Shown: positions 1 through 8,061 of the stretch, one piece after another
How positions within the stretch are numbered: the stretch's first letter is position 1
How the letters are laid out: every line of letters begins with the position of its first letter
DNA from: Streptomyces sp. ISL-36
GTDB taxonomy: Bacteria; Actinomycetota; Actinomycetes; Streptomycetales; Streptomycetaceae
NCBI RefSeq assembly: GCF_018614205.1
Contig: NZ_JAGGOS010000047.1
Coordinates: 36,676-100,675 of the forward strand
DNA length: 64,000 nt
Direction: 5' to 3'
Position numbers and translations under genes: made by a program
Notes under the pieces: model-generated
What the model was told of the DNA's origin: nothing
Seen by the model: only the letters and a program-made list of their open reading frames with translations
The model's database searches: none

Positions 1-101
1 CCCGTTCAGGATGTGGAAGTCAGGGCTCTGGAGCTTCCACGCGTACGGGGTACGAGCCGGCAGGTGAACGACACGCAGGCCCCTGGACCGGGGAACCGCC
101 G

Positions 102-866
102 TCACTGCTCTCCCACCTCCGTCCCTCCCACGCCGACGAGGAGCAGCTGGGTGGACAGACCGTTGGAGGCGTCGTCGCTTCGGGTGAGGCCCGCGTAGTG
201 GATCTCGAATCCGGATTCCCGCAGCAGCGCCTGGAACTCGTCGCTTGCCCACTCCCGCACATGGCTGGGGTTGCGCGGCGGTCCAGGGGTGTCGTAGCCG
301 CTGCGGCACTCACGGGCCGGTGTCGACAGGACGGCAGCAGCGCTGCCCTCCCGCAGCAGGGCCAGGATGAGGGACAGGGCCGGGGCCGGGTCCACCAGGT
401 GCTCGATCACGTCGGAGCAGATCACCACCGACCGGCGAACGAGGTCCGGGTCGAGCGGCAGCCGCTCTGCCGATTCGAGGTCCGCCTCCACCCACTGTCC
501 GAAGGGGTGGTTGTCGTGGCACCAGCGCAGGTTGTCCCCGAAGTCCACGCCGACGAAGGTCCAGTCGGGGTGCGCGACGGCGAGCGAGGCCAACTTGCCC
601 GCCTGCCCGCAGCCGATGTCGATCACGACGTCACGGCCGAGCTCCTTGGCCCGCTCGGCGGCGTAGGGGTACACGTCGGGCTGCCAGGTGACGGTGTCGT
701 CCGTCTCGTCAAGGAAGTACTCGACCTCGCTCCGGCTGCGGTAGCCGCGGCGAATGAAGAAGGTCTCGGGGCCGCCTATCGGCTGCGAGGACTCGGAGAG
801 GGCCGGGAGCTGCGGGGCATCGGGGCCGGTCAGGGGCTGTGATGTGGTCGTGGTGTCCGCGTGCAC
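102..866 (-). CDS. Class I SAM-dependent methyltransferase
   Basis: Predicted soluble 254-residue methyltransferase that transfers a methyl group from S-adenosylmethionine to an unknown substrate. The SAM-binding glycine loop IGCGQAGK lies near residues 84-91 after a beta strand. An acidic strand end (GVDFGD) follows near 106-111, and a DVIEHL post-loop that is typical of class I enzymes lies near 152. I chose the GTG start because AAGGAG sits 7-8 bases upstream; an ATG at 914 gives a longer form without such a site. It is the last visible gene of a leftward operon, 94 bases after the TrpRS-like gene, and the operon may continue beyond the window. The substrate cannot be read from sequence. 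The context suggests a product of the preceding enzymes. Confidence 0.85.
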   Translation of the reverse strand: MHADTTTTSQPLTGPDAPQLPALSESSQPIGGPETFFIRRGYRSRSEVEYFLDETDDTVTWQPDVYPYAAERAKELGRDVVIDIGCGQAGKLASLAVAHPDWTFVGVDFGDNLRWCHDNHPFGQWVEADLESAERLPLDPDLVRRSVVICSDVIEHLVDPAPALSLILALLREGSAAAVLSTPARECRSGYDTPGPPRNPSHVREWASDEFQALLRESGFEIHYAGLTRSDDASNGLSTQLLLVGVGGTEVGEQ

Positions 867-959
867 AGTCAGACTCCTTGCTTGCTCGGGTGTGTGGTGC
901 GGCAGAGGGCACACGGCCTGCTACAGCCGCGAGTTCGGCGCTCCCCCGGAGGGGGCCTG

Positions 960-1976
960 CTACTTCGGCCAGCAGGAGAACAGCGTGATCAGGCGTTCGA
1001 CGAGCTCCTCGCGGATCACACGCCACTCCCGGTCTCCGGCGCGCCGCGCGGCGGAGGCGCGGTCGTACTCCGCCTGGCCGACCTCGGGCAGACACGCGTA
1101 CATCTGGAGCAGGGCCGACCCGTCGTCGGAGGGTGCCGAGTCGGTGTCCGCCGCCAGCAGGGCCCTGATGTCCTCGGCGGGCATGGAGCCGTCGATTCCG
1201 GAGCCGGGGATGCTCTTACTCATCTTCGGCAGGCCCCCGAGGCCCGGGATCATCTTGGTGTAGATGCCGGCCAGCCGGTCTGCGGGCAGACCCCAGCGTT
1301 CCGCCCCGCGCCGGGCGAGGGCGACGTACTTGTGCTCGTCGACGCCCAGGGACACCAGCAGGTGCCGTCCTTCGCGCAGCAGGTGCACGAAGTCAGCGGC
1401 CATCAGCAACGTGGCCTGCTTCATGCCGTAGTTGAGGTGGTCGAAGACGCCGTGGTTGCGGTAGAGGCCGGCGAGGTCCTCCTCCGCCCAGTGGAAGTCG
1501 TCGTCGTCCAGATGGCGCGAGAGCAGGAACGCTGTGGCCATGACGTCGGTCTCGCCCTCCTGCCGGCGCAGTACACCGCGCCCTGGGTCGAAGCCGAGCC
1601 CAAGCGCGAACTCCTCGTACTGGTCGGCCAGGCGGCGCACCGCGTCCAGCGGCGTGCGACGCGCGTTGTAGGAGTCGAGGTCGCCGAGCACGATCTGCAC
1701 GTCGAGCCCGCACTGCTGGAGCTTGACTGCGCGCAGCAGCTGGAACAGAGTGCCGGCGTGCGGCGGCCCGCCGAGCCCGACGCCAGTGGTGACGATCGTC
1801 GGCCGACCCGCCGAGACGGCGTCCGCGAACTCCCGCGCACCGGTGTGGCACACCCACTTCGTGTGCAGGTCGCCAGGGCTCATCCCCGCGAGGGCGAAGT
1901 CGATGGTGCCGAGGCCAAGGTGCTCGTACTGGTGCTGGTCGATGACGCTCTCGTAGTAAGCGGTGTCGAACTTCAT
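960..1976 (-). CDS. Tryptophanyl-tRNA synthetase-like protein (class Ic)
   Basis: A 338-residue class Ic aminoacyl-tRNA synthetase-like protein, about the usual length of bacterial TrpRS. The HIGH-type signature appears as PHAGT (residues 72-76) after a Rossmann strand. KMSKS is intact at 251-255 within LPKMSKSIPGSG. These residues should allow amino-acid adenylation. The start overlaps the radical SAM stop (ATGA), so it is translationally coupled inside a biosynthetic-looking operon rather than standing alone like a housekeeping trpS. I infer that it either activates an amino acid for a small-molecule product, or is a resistant TrpRS protecting the host from a tryptophan-mimicking product. 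The sequence cannot decide between these. Amino-acid specificity (Trp or Tyr) is uncertain. Confidence 0.8.
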   Translation of the reverse strand: MKFDTAYYESVIDQHQYEHLGLGTIDFALAGMSPGDLHTKWVCHTGAREFADAVSAGRPTIVTTGVGLGGPPHAGTLFQLLRAVKLQQCGLDVQIVLGDLDSYNARRTPLDAVRRLADQYEEFALGLGFDPGRGVLRRQEGETDVMATAFLLSRHLDDDDFHWAEEDLAGLYRNHGVFDHLNYGMKQATLLMAADFVHLLREGRHLLVSLGVDEHKYVALARRGAERWGLPADRLAGIYTKMIPGLGGLPKMSKSIPGSGIDGSMPAEDIRALLAADTDSAPSDDGSALLQMYACLPEVGQAEYDRASAARRAGDREWRVIREELVERLITLFSCWPK

Positions 1977-2869
1977 GCCATCCCCTCCAACTGAGGCTGC
2001 TCTCGTATGGCGAAGGCTCGGCGGACCAGTGGCTCGAAGCCGTCGGCCAGCAGGTCCCCGATCACGGCGTTGCGGGGCGCGGCCACGCTGCCGAGGTCCG
2101 CAGTGACCGTTCCGTCGGCGAGGACCCAGACGCGGAACGGGTACGGGTCCTCGGGCGCCCGTGTGGGTTGGGCGAAGATCTCCACCGGGGCGACGGCACC
2201 GCGCACCCCGTCCACGGCTCGGACGAAGTCATCCCGCTCGAAGCCGTAGAGCTCCGCCTTGCCCGCGCTGGCACGGCCGATGGGCCTGTACTGGGAGATC
2301 AGCCAGTACTCGACCTCCGTGCGGTCAGCGATGCCGGCGACGAACTCCGCGAGCCGCGGCAGCTCCCGCGCGGACGCGGCCGTGGTGAACGTGTTGAAGG
2401 CGAGTCGGCGCCGGTCGGCGACGAGGAACTCGACGTTGGACCGGAACCGTTCGAAGTAGCCCTGCCCGCGGAACCAGTCGGCCGAGTCCGCCTCCGGACC
2501 ATCGATGGCCAGGGAGTAGAGGGTCACGTGGTCGCGCACCCCCGCATAACGGTCGCTCAGGAGCAGCCCGTTGGTGTGGAGATTGGTTTCGAAGCCGGCT
2601 TCCCGTGCGTGCCGGAGGGCGACCTCCAGGTGGTTGTCGTAGGGCATCACGGGGTCGCCGCCGGTGAACACGACCCGGTGGGCTTCGGACTCGGCGCGGA
2701 CCTGGTCGATGACCCTCCGTACGGTGTCCGCGTCCGTCTTGACCCGGTTGCGCTCCCGGTAGCAGAACCGGCATACACCCGGTGAATTGCTGGTCGGTGC
2801 CAGGTCCCAGGCGTTGCAGTCGGTGTTGAGGACCAGGTGAACGATCGCGAGTTCGTCGTGCGTCAGCAT
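1973..2869 (-). CDS. Radical SAM enzyme with CX14CX2C cluster motif
   Basis: A 298-residue radical SAM protein. The 4Fe-4S cysteines are C18, C33 and C36, giving CX14CX2C instead of the common CX3CX2C; the last two lie in CRFCY. A GGDP SAM-binding motif follows near residue 70 (VFTGGDPV), and a strand with HTNG lies near 97. Some 7-carboxy-7-deazaguanine synthases also use CX14CX2C, but the rest of this protein does not look like that family. The gene starts 7 bases inside the end of the phosphoribosyltransferase gene with an AGGAG site, and its stop overlaps the TrpRS-like start. It presumably carries out the radical step of this operon's pathway. Substrate unknown. Confidence 0.85.
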   Translation of the reverse strand: MLTHDELAIVHLVLNTDCNAWDLAPTSNSPGVCRFCYRERNRVKTDADTVRRVIDQVRAESEAHRVVFTGGDPVMPYDNHLEVALRHAREAGFETNLHTNGLLLSDRYAGVRDHVTLYSLAIDGPEADSADWFRGQGYFERFRSNVEFLVADRRRLAFNTFTTAASARELPRLAEFVAGIADRTEVEYWLISQYRPIGRASAGKAELYGFERDDFVRAVDGVRGAVAPVEIFAQPTRAPEDPYPFRVWVLADGTVTADLGSVAAPRNAVIGDLLADGFEPLVRRAFAIREQPQLEGMA

Positions 2870-4014
2870 GGGGCCTTCTCCTTGTTGCCAGGGCTGACCA
2901 GGAGGGCTGTCGGGGAGACGGGCCGCAGGAGCGAGCGGAGCTTGTCCGGGGCACCGCCGGTGAGGCGTACGAACTGCTGTAACGTGTCCAGACCCGCGCC
3001 GGCGTCGATGATCGTGAGTGCCGTGTCGATGCCGGATCGGACGGTGGGCACCGTCTCCGACATCACCATGAGCAAAGCCGCGTTGAGGGCGACCGCGTTC
3101 CGCGCCTGACTGGTGTCATGGCCTGCCAGTACGCGTATTGCCGCGGCGACGTTCTCCCGAGGGTCCTCGTGCTGGGTGACGGACATCAGGTCCTGCGGCA
3201 TCGAGGACGCGCCCTTGCGTACTTCGTCGTTGAAGGTCAGGTCCTCGTCGCCGGCGTTGATGCGGCAGGCTCGCACGGTGCTTCCGGGGATCAGTTCGTC
3301 GACCTGGACCGCTTTGCCGAGGCTGGAGTTGATGACCGTCACGTCGGGCAGGCCGAGTCTGGAGAGCAGCCGGGCGGAAGCGCCGACCGCGGGGTGCGAG
3401 AGGCCGTACACGTAGGCGGGGCAGGTGACCGGGCTGAGGAGGGCGGGGAACGCCAGGCTGAGGGCGTGCACGGCCTGGAACCTGCCGCCGTAGCGACGGT
3501 CGAACTCAGGCACGCGGTTCTCGATGGAGAAGAACCCGAAGCCGGTCTCCGCCGTGATGTCGACCATCTCCTGGTGCGGCACCGTGTCGCTCGTCGCCCC
3601 CACGAGGTCGATGAAGTCGCGGGACCCGGTCTTCGACGACGCACTTCGCGATCCGAGCTTCGCGACGTGTGCTCCCCCTGTGGCCGCCACCAGCGCGGCG
3701 GCGGTACTGAGGTTGATCGTCTTGAAGGTCTTCTTCCCGCTGCCCGTGTAGCCGACGAACCGCATGCCCCCCGGCGGCTGGTGGAAGTCCCAGTTGCTTC
3801 GGTCCAGGGATGTCGCGGCCTGGACAGCGGCCTCGACCTCCTCCAACCGTGGCCCCCGCAGGAGCAGTCCCGTCAGGACGCTTCCCAGCATCACGTCGCG
3901 CGTGTGGCCCTCCGGTAAGGCGAGGATGCGCGTGATCCCGTCGTGGACGTCCTGGGGTGAAATGTCGGCAGGTGAGTTGATCTTGTGGGCCAGCAATGGC
4001 GTTGTGACCGCCAT
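2863..4014 (-). CDS. TrpD-like phosphoribosyltransferase / family 3 glycosyltransferase
   Basis: A 383-residue protein with the fold and motifs of anthranilate phosphoribosyltransferase and pyrimidine nucleoside phosphorylase. The glycine-rich phosphoribosyl-pyrophosphate loop GSGKKTFKTINLST is at residues 91-104; it resembles the TrpD GTGGD-TFNIST loop but has a lysine pair in place of GD. AKLGSRSASSKTGS at 118-131 matches the second TrpD signature. Length is close to TrpD (about 340). The ATG at 4014 has AAGGAG 8 bases upstream; a GTG at 4035 overlapping the dehydrogenase stop is the alternative. I infer transfer of a phosphoribosyl group to, or phosphorolysis of, a ring nitrogen or amine. 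It is probably not the primary trpD because of its operon context and altered loop. Confidence 0.75.
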   Translation of the reverse strand: MAVTTPLLAHKINSPADISPQDVHDGITRILALPEGHTRDVMLGSVLTGLLLRGPRLEEVEAAVQAATSLDRSNWDFHQPPGGMRFVGYTGSGKKTFKTINLSTAAALVAATGGAHVAKLGSRSASSKTGSRDFIDLVGATSDTVPHQEMVDITAETGFGFFSIENRVPEFDRRYGGRFQAVHALSLAFPALLSPVTCPAYVYGLSHPAVGASARLLSRLGLPDVTVINSSLGKAVQVDELIPGSTVRACRINAGDEDLTFNDEVRKGASSMPQDLMSVTQHEDPRENVAAAIRVLAGHDTSQARNAVALNAALLMVMSETVPTVRSGIDTALTIIDAGAGLDTLQQFVRLTGGAPDKLRSLLRPVSPTALLVSPGNKEKAPC

Positions 4015-4031
4015 GGTGCGGGCTCCTTCCG

Positions 4032-5033
4032 TCACGTGTCGGATGTGAGCAGGACCTTGAAGGGGCGATGACGGGCTTCGTTGTTCAGGGCCTCCAGTCC
4101 CTGCGGCAGTTCGCCGAGGGGAAATCGATCTCGGGTCATGAGGGCGGCCCAGTCGCCGCCCTTGGCGATGACGTCGATGGCGTCTCGGAAGTCGTCATCG
4201 CCGTCCGCGCGGCAGTACGAGAAGGAGCCGCGCAGGGTGATCGAGCGACGGAAGACATCCCGCAGGGGGACCGAGAGAACGACACGGGGCGCGTAGGCGT
4301 TCTGGACGAGAACCGTTCCCCCGTCACGAACAGCCTTCAGCGCCTGGCGTATGGGGGCGTCGCTGTGACCAGACGCGGCGTCCACGACGGCGTCGCACGC
4401 CGGCAGCTCGGCAGAGTGGAGAGTGATGTGCCGGTCGAGGACGTAGCGCAGTTGATGCGATCGCGAAGGTTCCCTGACCAGCATGTGCACGTCCCACCCC
4501 GCCTCTGCCGCGCAGATGGCCGTACACACCGCAAGGACGCCGCCCCCGATGATGCCGAGCCGCCCCATGGGCACACGTAGCCCGCAGCGGACTCCGTGCA
4601 GGGCGACCGCCATCGGATCGGCGAGGACTCCGTGCGCGGGATCGTGCAGGTGGCGAAGCGGGACGATGCTGTCGCGGGGCGCCCGTACGCAGTCGGCGAG
4701 ACCTCCGGGAAGATCCCACCCGATGCGCTGGAGTCGTGGGCAGAGGTGGACATGGCCGCGGTCGCAGTAGTGGCACGAGCGGCAGGAGATTAGCGGGTCG
4801 ATTGCGACCCAGTCACCCGTCTCCGTGTCGACACCGACGATCTCGTGCCCGGGGTACCACGGTTCCGGCAACTGTCCTTGCCAAGGGTGATTGAGCTTCG
4901 CGACGTCGCTTCCGCACAATCCTGAGAAGCGTGTCTCGACGAGCGTCGTGTCGCGTGCCGAGGACATGGCGACCGGAGCGGGGAGTCGGCAGAGGACTCC
5001 GTTCTCAACTGCCCACGAGTACGGGCCGGTCAT
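4032..5033 (-). CDS. Zinc-containing medium-chain alcohol dehydrogenase
   Basis: A 333-residue medium-chain dehydrogenase. Catalytic zinc ligands are visible in GLCGSDVAK (Cys) and YPGHEIVG (His-Glu). The structural zinc site is CRSCHYCDRGHVHLC (CX2CX2CX7C). The nucleotide-binding loop is GIIGGGVLAV. Family members oxidise secondary alcohols or polyols with NAD(P). The ATG at 5033 shares bases with the stop of the preceding HAD gene (ATGA), so the two are coupled. The stop overlaps a GTG of the TrpD-like gene. The substrate is unknown. In this operon a sugar alcohol or an alcohol of the pathway intermediate, released by the HAD phosphatase, would be logical, but that is inference. Confidence 0.85.
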   Translation of the reverse strand: MTGPYSWAVENGVLCRLPAPVAMSSARDTTLVETRFSGLCGSDVAKLNHPWQGQLPEPWYPGHEIVGVDTETGDWVAIDPLISCRSCHYCDRGHVHLCPRLQRIGWDLPGGLADCVRAPRDSIVPLRHLHDPAHGVLADPMAVALHGVRCGLRVPMGRLGIIGGGVLAVCTAICAAEAGWDVHMLVREPSRSHQLRYVLDRHITLHSAELPACDAVVDAASGHSDAPIRQALKAVRDGGTVLVQNAYAPRVVLSVPLRDVFRRSITLRGSFSYCRADGDDDFRDAIDVIAKGGDWAALMTRDRFPLGELPQGLEALNNEARHRPFKVLLTSDT

Positions 5034-5839
5034 CGCTGCCCCCATCTGTCCAGCAAGGTGGGGAGAGCTTCCACGTCGGGTATCGCTCTGCCGGACCAAG
5101 CGGTCTCGCCGAACGCGAGGCCACTCGGCCCGCCCCGACGTTCCACGCGCACGGCACGCATGCCGGCCCGCTCTGCGCCGGCAAGCTCGTCACCGCCGCC
5201 GTCGCCGCAGTAGAGGGCCTGCTGCGGGGCGACACCGAGGTCTCGGAGGACCGTGCGGAAGAGCAGACGGTCGGGCTTCACCGCCCCCGCCCGGCAGCTG
5301 AACACGACAGCGTCGAAGTGTGGCGCGAGGTCGCTTGCGCTCCACGCTTCGGCGATGTCCGGTGACGCGTCGCTGAGGACGGCCAGCCTGGTGCCACCGC
5401 GCCGAAGCTGCTCCAGCGCCCGCAGGAGAGAGGCATCGGCCTGGAGACGGACATGGGCGAGCCGGGTCAGGAGCACTTCCAGCTCATTCACACAGGCCGC
5501 AGAGGCGTCGCAGCGGGCGACGAGGTGAACCGCCACCTCGGTGGTGGACGCCATCTGCCCGTCGTGCCTCGCCTGCCAACTGTCGGACAGCACCGACTCG
5601 GCGACCGCCGGGGACACGCGCAGTATCGCGGCGAACTGGGCAGCGGCAGCCCTCCGCTCGACCACAATCGGGGCTGCGACGAGCGTGCCGAATAGATCGA
5701 GTATCACTGCGGTCGGGCGTGGAGCCGGAGCAGCAGAACTCCGCTGCGGTGAAGGGCCAAGCAGTACGTCGCCCACTGGATGTGTGGCGGGCGCGGACAG
5801 GCTCGTCGACATGGAGGTGCCCGTCGGCGGATAGCGCAT
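5030..5839 (-). CDS. HAD-superfamily hydrolase (phosphatase-like)
   Basis: A 269-residue HAD protein. Motif I is ILDLFGTL near residue 46, with the nucleophilic Asp. Motif II is in VLSDAS, the motif III lysine in VKPDRLLF, and motif IV in YCGDGGGDE. A helical cap lies between motifs I and II. Families of this kind are phosphatases or haloacid dehalogenases. I chose the ATG at 5839 because GGAG lies 8 bases upstream; longer in-frame versions add an arginine-rich stretch with no family likeness. It is the first gene of the six-gene leftward operon and is coupled to the dehydrogenase. It probably dephosphorylates a phosphorylated sugar or nucleotide intermediate. Confidence 0.8.
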   Translation of the reverse strand: MRYPPTGTSMSTSLSAPATHPVGDVLLGPSPQRSSAAPAPRPTAVILDLFGTLVAAPIVVERRAAAAQFAAILRVSPAVAESVLSDSWQARHDGQMASTTEVAVHLVARCDASAACVNELEVLLTRLAHVRLQADASLLRALEQLRRGGTRLAVLSDASPDIAEAWSASDLAPHFDAVVFSCRAGAVKPDRLLFRTVLRDLGVAPQQALYCGDGGGDELAGAERAGMRAVRVERRGGPSGLAFGETAWSGRAIPDVEALPTLLDRWGQR

Positions 5840-6013
5840 GGTGAGGCTCCATCGGTAGATCGGTGATCTCGTGCAGAACCGAACTCTCCGGCTGGCTGGG
5901 CTGCGGCCAGATGACGCCTTCTCGGGCGTCCGACAGACGAGGAAGGTGGACTTGGCTGCCACCAGGTCGAGGCCGCGCTGGGTCGCCAGGGCCCGGTGAT
6001 GCCGCCGGCGCGC

Positions 6014-6211
6014 TCACAGCCGTAGCCCTGACAGCAAGCTGGCGACCGACGCCGTGACGTCCTTCACGAACGGGCCGACGGTGTGGGTCCCGGCGAGATA
6101 CAGACCGAAAACCGAGCACACAACGGCGTGACCCGCCTTGAGCCCACCTCCGCGGCACAAGAAGACGATCACGATGCCGAGGAGCAGCAGGACAGCAACA
6201 TCGACAGCCAC
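6014..6211 (-). CDS. Small membrane protein, two predicted helices
   Basis: A 65-residue hydrophobic protein starting with GTG after a G-rich ribosome site (AAGGGGG). Residues 4-20 (VAVLLLLGIVIVFLCRG) form one membrane helix. A second moderately hydrophobic stretch spans about 27-45, and the C-terminus looks amphipathic. Very similar small two-helix proteins are common in integrated plasmids and conjugative elements of streptomycetes, usually near transfer genes, but no transfer gene is visible here. It may be a relic of an integrative element. Function unknown. Confidence 0.6.
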   Translation of the reverse strand: MAVDVAVLLLLGIVIVFLCRGGGLKAGHAVVCSVFGLYLAGTHTVGPFVKDVTASVASLLSGLRL

Positions 6212-6423
6212 CGTGGAGCCCCCTTCGATCTCGGACGAATAGTGGAGACCGAGGCGGGTACTGGGACGACCGCGTCGGTGTGACCATGACAGCGGCTCGG
6301 AGCTGTGCGGAGTATCACAAGCCGTTCCTGAAGCTGCTCATCAGCAGCTCATGGCTGGCCGACCTGACTTTTCAACATCCGCTTACACACGGGTTCATGA
6401 CAGGCAGACTTAGGCTCCGGATC
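6212..6423. promoter_or_regulatory. Divergent intergenic region
   Basis: About 210 bases separate the leftward small membrane protein gene from the rightward HTH-kinase gene and must hold both promoters. It includes a locally AT-richer stretch (around 6365-6400). No perfect inverted repeat stood out. In-frame ATG codons at 6280 and 6397 could extend the kinase gene into it. Confidence 0.3.
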
Positions 6424-7464
6424 ATGACCAGGGATGGGCAGGCGGTAGGCGCGGTGGGTAAGAGTCGCCCGGGGTGGCGCCCGGACAAGTTGAGACAACA
6501 ACGCGAAGCTCACGGCCTGACGCTCGAAGGCGCGGGCGAGCAGCTGCGCGAGGTGGCCCGGGCCGCGGGGCTCACGGTGCCGGCGGCCAACTTTCAGACG
6601 CTGTGGCAGCACGAGCAGGGAGAGGTCTATCCCGGACCGCACTACCGTCGCGCGTACTGCCTTCTGTACCGCGCGACCGAGCCCGAGCTCGGTTTCCGTA
6701 ACGCTCTGCCCGACGAGGCCACGAAGCTCAAGTTCACCGCGTCGAGCGAACCGCAGAACGGCGCCCACGTCCTGGCCGTGGAACGGGCGTTGCACCAGCT
6801 GGCGCCGAGTGCGGAGGACGCCGACGGCTTGGGCGTCCAGCAGCGAATCCTCGACGCTTGGAAGCGGCGTCATACCGGCGGTGATCCGAACCGGCCGACA
6901 CTGATGATGGTCGGAGGCTACGCGGGCAGCGGGAAGTCGGAGTTCGCCCGCTTCGTATCGCAACTCACTGGATGGCCTGTCCTCGATAAGGACCCGATCA
7001 CGCGCCCGCTCGTGGAGCGGCTCCTTGTTGAAATGGGCAGCGAGCCCAACGACCGGCACACCGACCTCTACCGGGAGAAGGTCCGCCCGCTGGAGTACCA
7101 GTGCCTGCTGGAGACCGCGTACGCGAACGTCGACTGCGCGATTAGCACCGTCCTCTCCGCACCCTTCATCGCCGAGACCACAGACCCTCGGTGGATGCGG
7201 CGCCTGATCAACCGCTGCGAAGCCCGTGGCGTCACCGTGGCTGTCGTCTGGATTCAGTGCGACCTCGACACGATGCACGAGTACATCAGCTTCCGGTCCG
7301 CCGCCCGGGACAGCTGGAAACTCCAGAACTGGGACACGTACGCCGCCGGGATCGATCTTGAGCTGCGGCCCGTCGTGCCGCACTTGGTTGTCGATAACCG
7401 GCTCGGCTCCGCGATATCGCTCACAGACCAGGTGCGCCAGGTCTTCGGGACGGTGTTCCAGTGA
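6424..7464 (+). CDS. HTH domain-P-loop kinase/ATPase fusion
   Basis: A 346-residue protein joining an N-terminal XRE-like helix-turn-helix segment (residues 20-80, with LRQQREAHGLTLEGAGEQL) to a P-loop kinase-like domain. Walker A is GGYAGSGKS at about 164-172. The domain resembles zeta-toxin/AAA_33-type small-molecule kinases. Starts at 6280, 6397 and 6424 are possible; I prefer 6424, just before the conserved domain. The stop overlaps the GTG of the next kinase gene, so the two are coupled. It could be a nucleotide- or metabolite-responsive regulator, or a kinase of the neighbouring pathway. The target is unknown. Confidence 0.65.
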   Translation: MTRDGQAVGAVGKSRPGWRPDKLRQQREAHGLTLEGAGEQLREVARAAGLTVPAANFQTLWQHEQGEVYPGPHYRRAYCLLYRATEPELGFRNALPDEATKLKFTASSEPQNGAHVLAVERALHQLAPSAEDADGLGVQQRILDAWKRRHTGGDPNRPTLMMVGGYAGSGKSEFARFVSQLTGWPVLDKDPITRPLVERLLVEMGSEPNDRHTDLYREKVRPLEYQCLLETAYANVDCAISTVLSAPFIAETTDPRWMRRLINRCEARGVTVAVVWIQCDLDTMHEYISFRSAARDSWKLQNWDTYAAGIDLELRPVVPHLVVDNRLGSAISLTDQVRQVFGTVFQ

Positions 7465-8024
7465 GGCAGGGCATCCTGCTGTACGGGCCGCCGGCGGCGG
7501 GCAAGGACACGATCACGGCGGCGCTCACCGAACTCGACGAGCGGTACGTACTGTTCACCCGGCTGAAGATCGGGACCGGGAAGACCAGGGGCTACCGGAT
7601 GGGTACGCCAGAGCAGCTGACCGCCTTAGAGGCACGCGGCGATGTCATCTACCGCAACGACCGGTACGGCAACATTTACGTCGTCGACCGCCCCGGCCTC
7701 GACCAGGCGGCCATGGAGGGCGGCAAGACCCCCGTCGTCCACCTCGGCCAGATGGCGGGGATCGAGAAGGTGACCGCCCTCTACCCCGCGCGCTGGGTGC
7801 GCGTTCTGCTGTGGTGCTCCAAGGAGACCACCGCTCGCCGCTCACCACAGCGCGGTGACACCGACACGGCGGCCCGACTAGCCGCGTGGGACGCCACTCT
7901 GGCCGATCTTGCGGCTCATCCGCGGGCTCAGTGGGAACTGCGCGTGGAGACGGACGCGACGGCACCCCATGAAACCGCACAGAGGATCGACGACATCGTC
8001 CGCACCACGCCACCTCGCTCCTGA
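7461..8024 (+). CDS. P-loop nucleotide/metabolite kinase with a TTA codon
   Basis: A 187-residue kinase-like protein. Walker A is GPPAAGKDT at residues 9-17, where Asp-Thr takes the usual Ser/Thr position. It resembles guanylate kinase in length and in a central segment (YRNDRYGNIYVVDRPG), although the full guanylate-kinase signature is not evident. The GTG start overlaps the stop of the HTH-kinase (GTGA). Codon 56 (7626-7628) is TTA, the rare leucine codon read by the developmentally controlled BldA tRNA in Streptomyces, so expression may be late. I infer phosphorylation of a nucleoside monophosphate or pathway metabolite. It is not the housekeeping gmk. Confidence 0.7.
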   Translation: MRQGILLYGPPAAGKDTITAALTELDERYVLFTRLKIGTGKTRGYRMGTPEQLTALEARGDVIYRNDRYGNIYVVDRPGLDQAAMEGGKTPVVHLGQMAGIEKVTALYPARWVRVLLWCSKETTARRSPQRGDTDTAARLAAWDATLADLAAHPRAQWELRVETDATAPHETAQRIDDIVRTTPPRS

Positions 8025-8061
8025 CGGTCAGGACGTCAGCGCCCCAGCGGATGCGCCCTGC

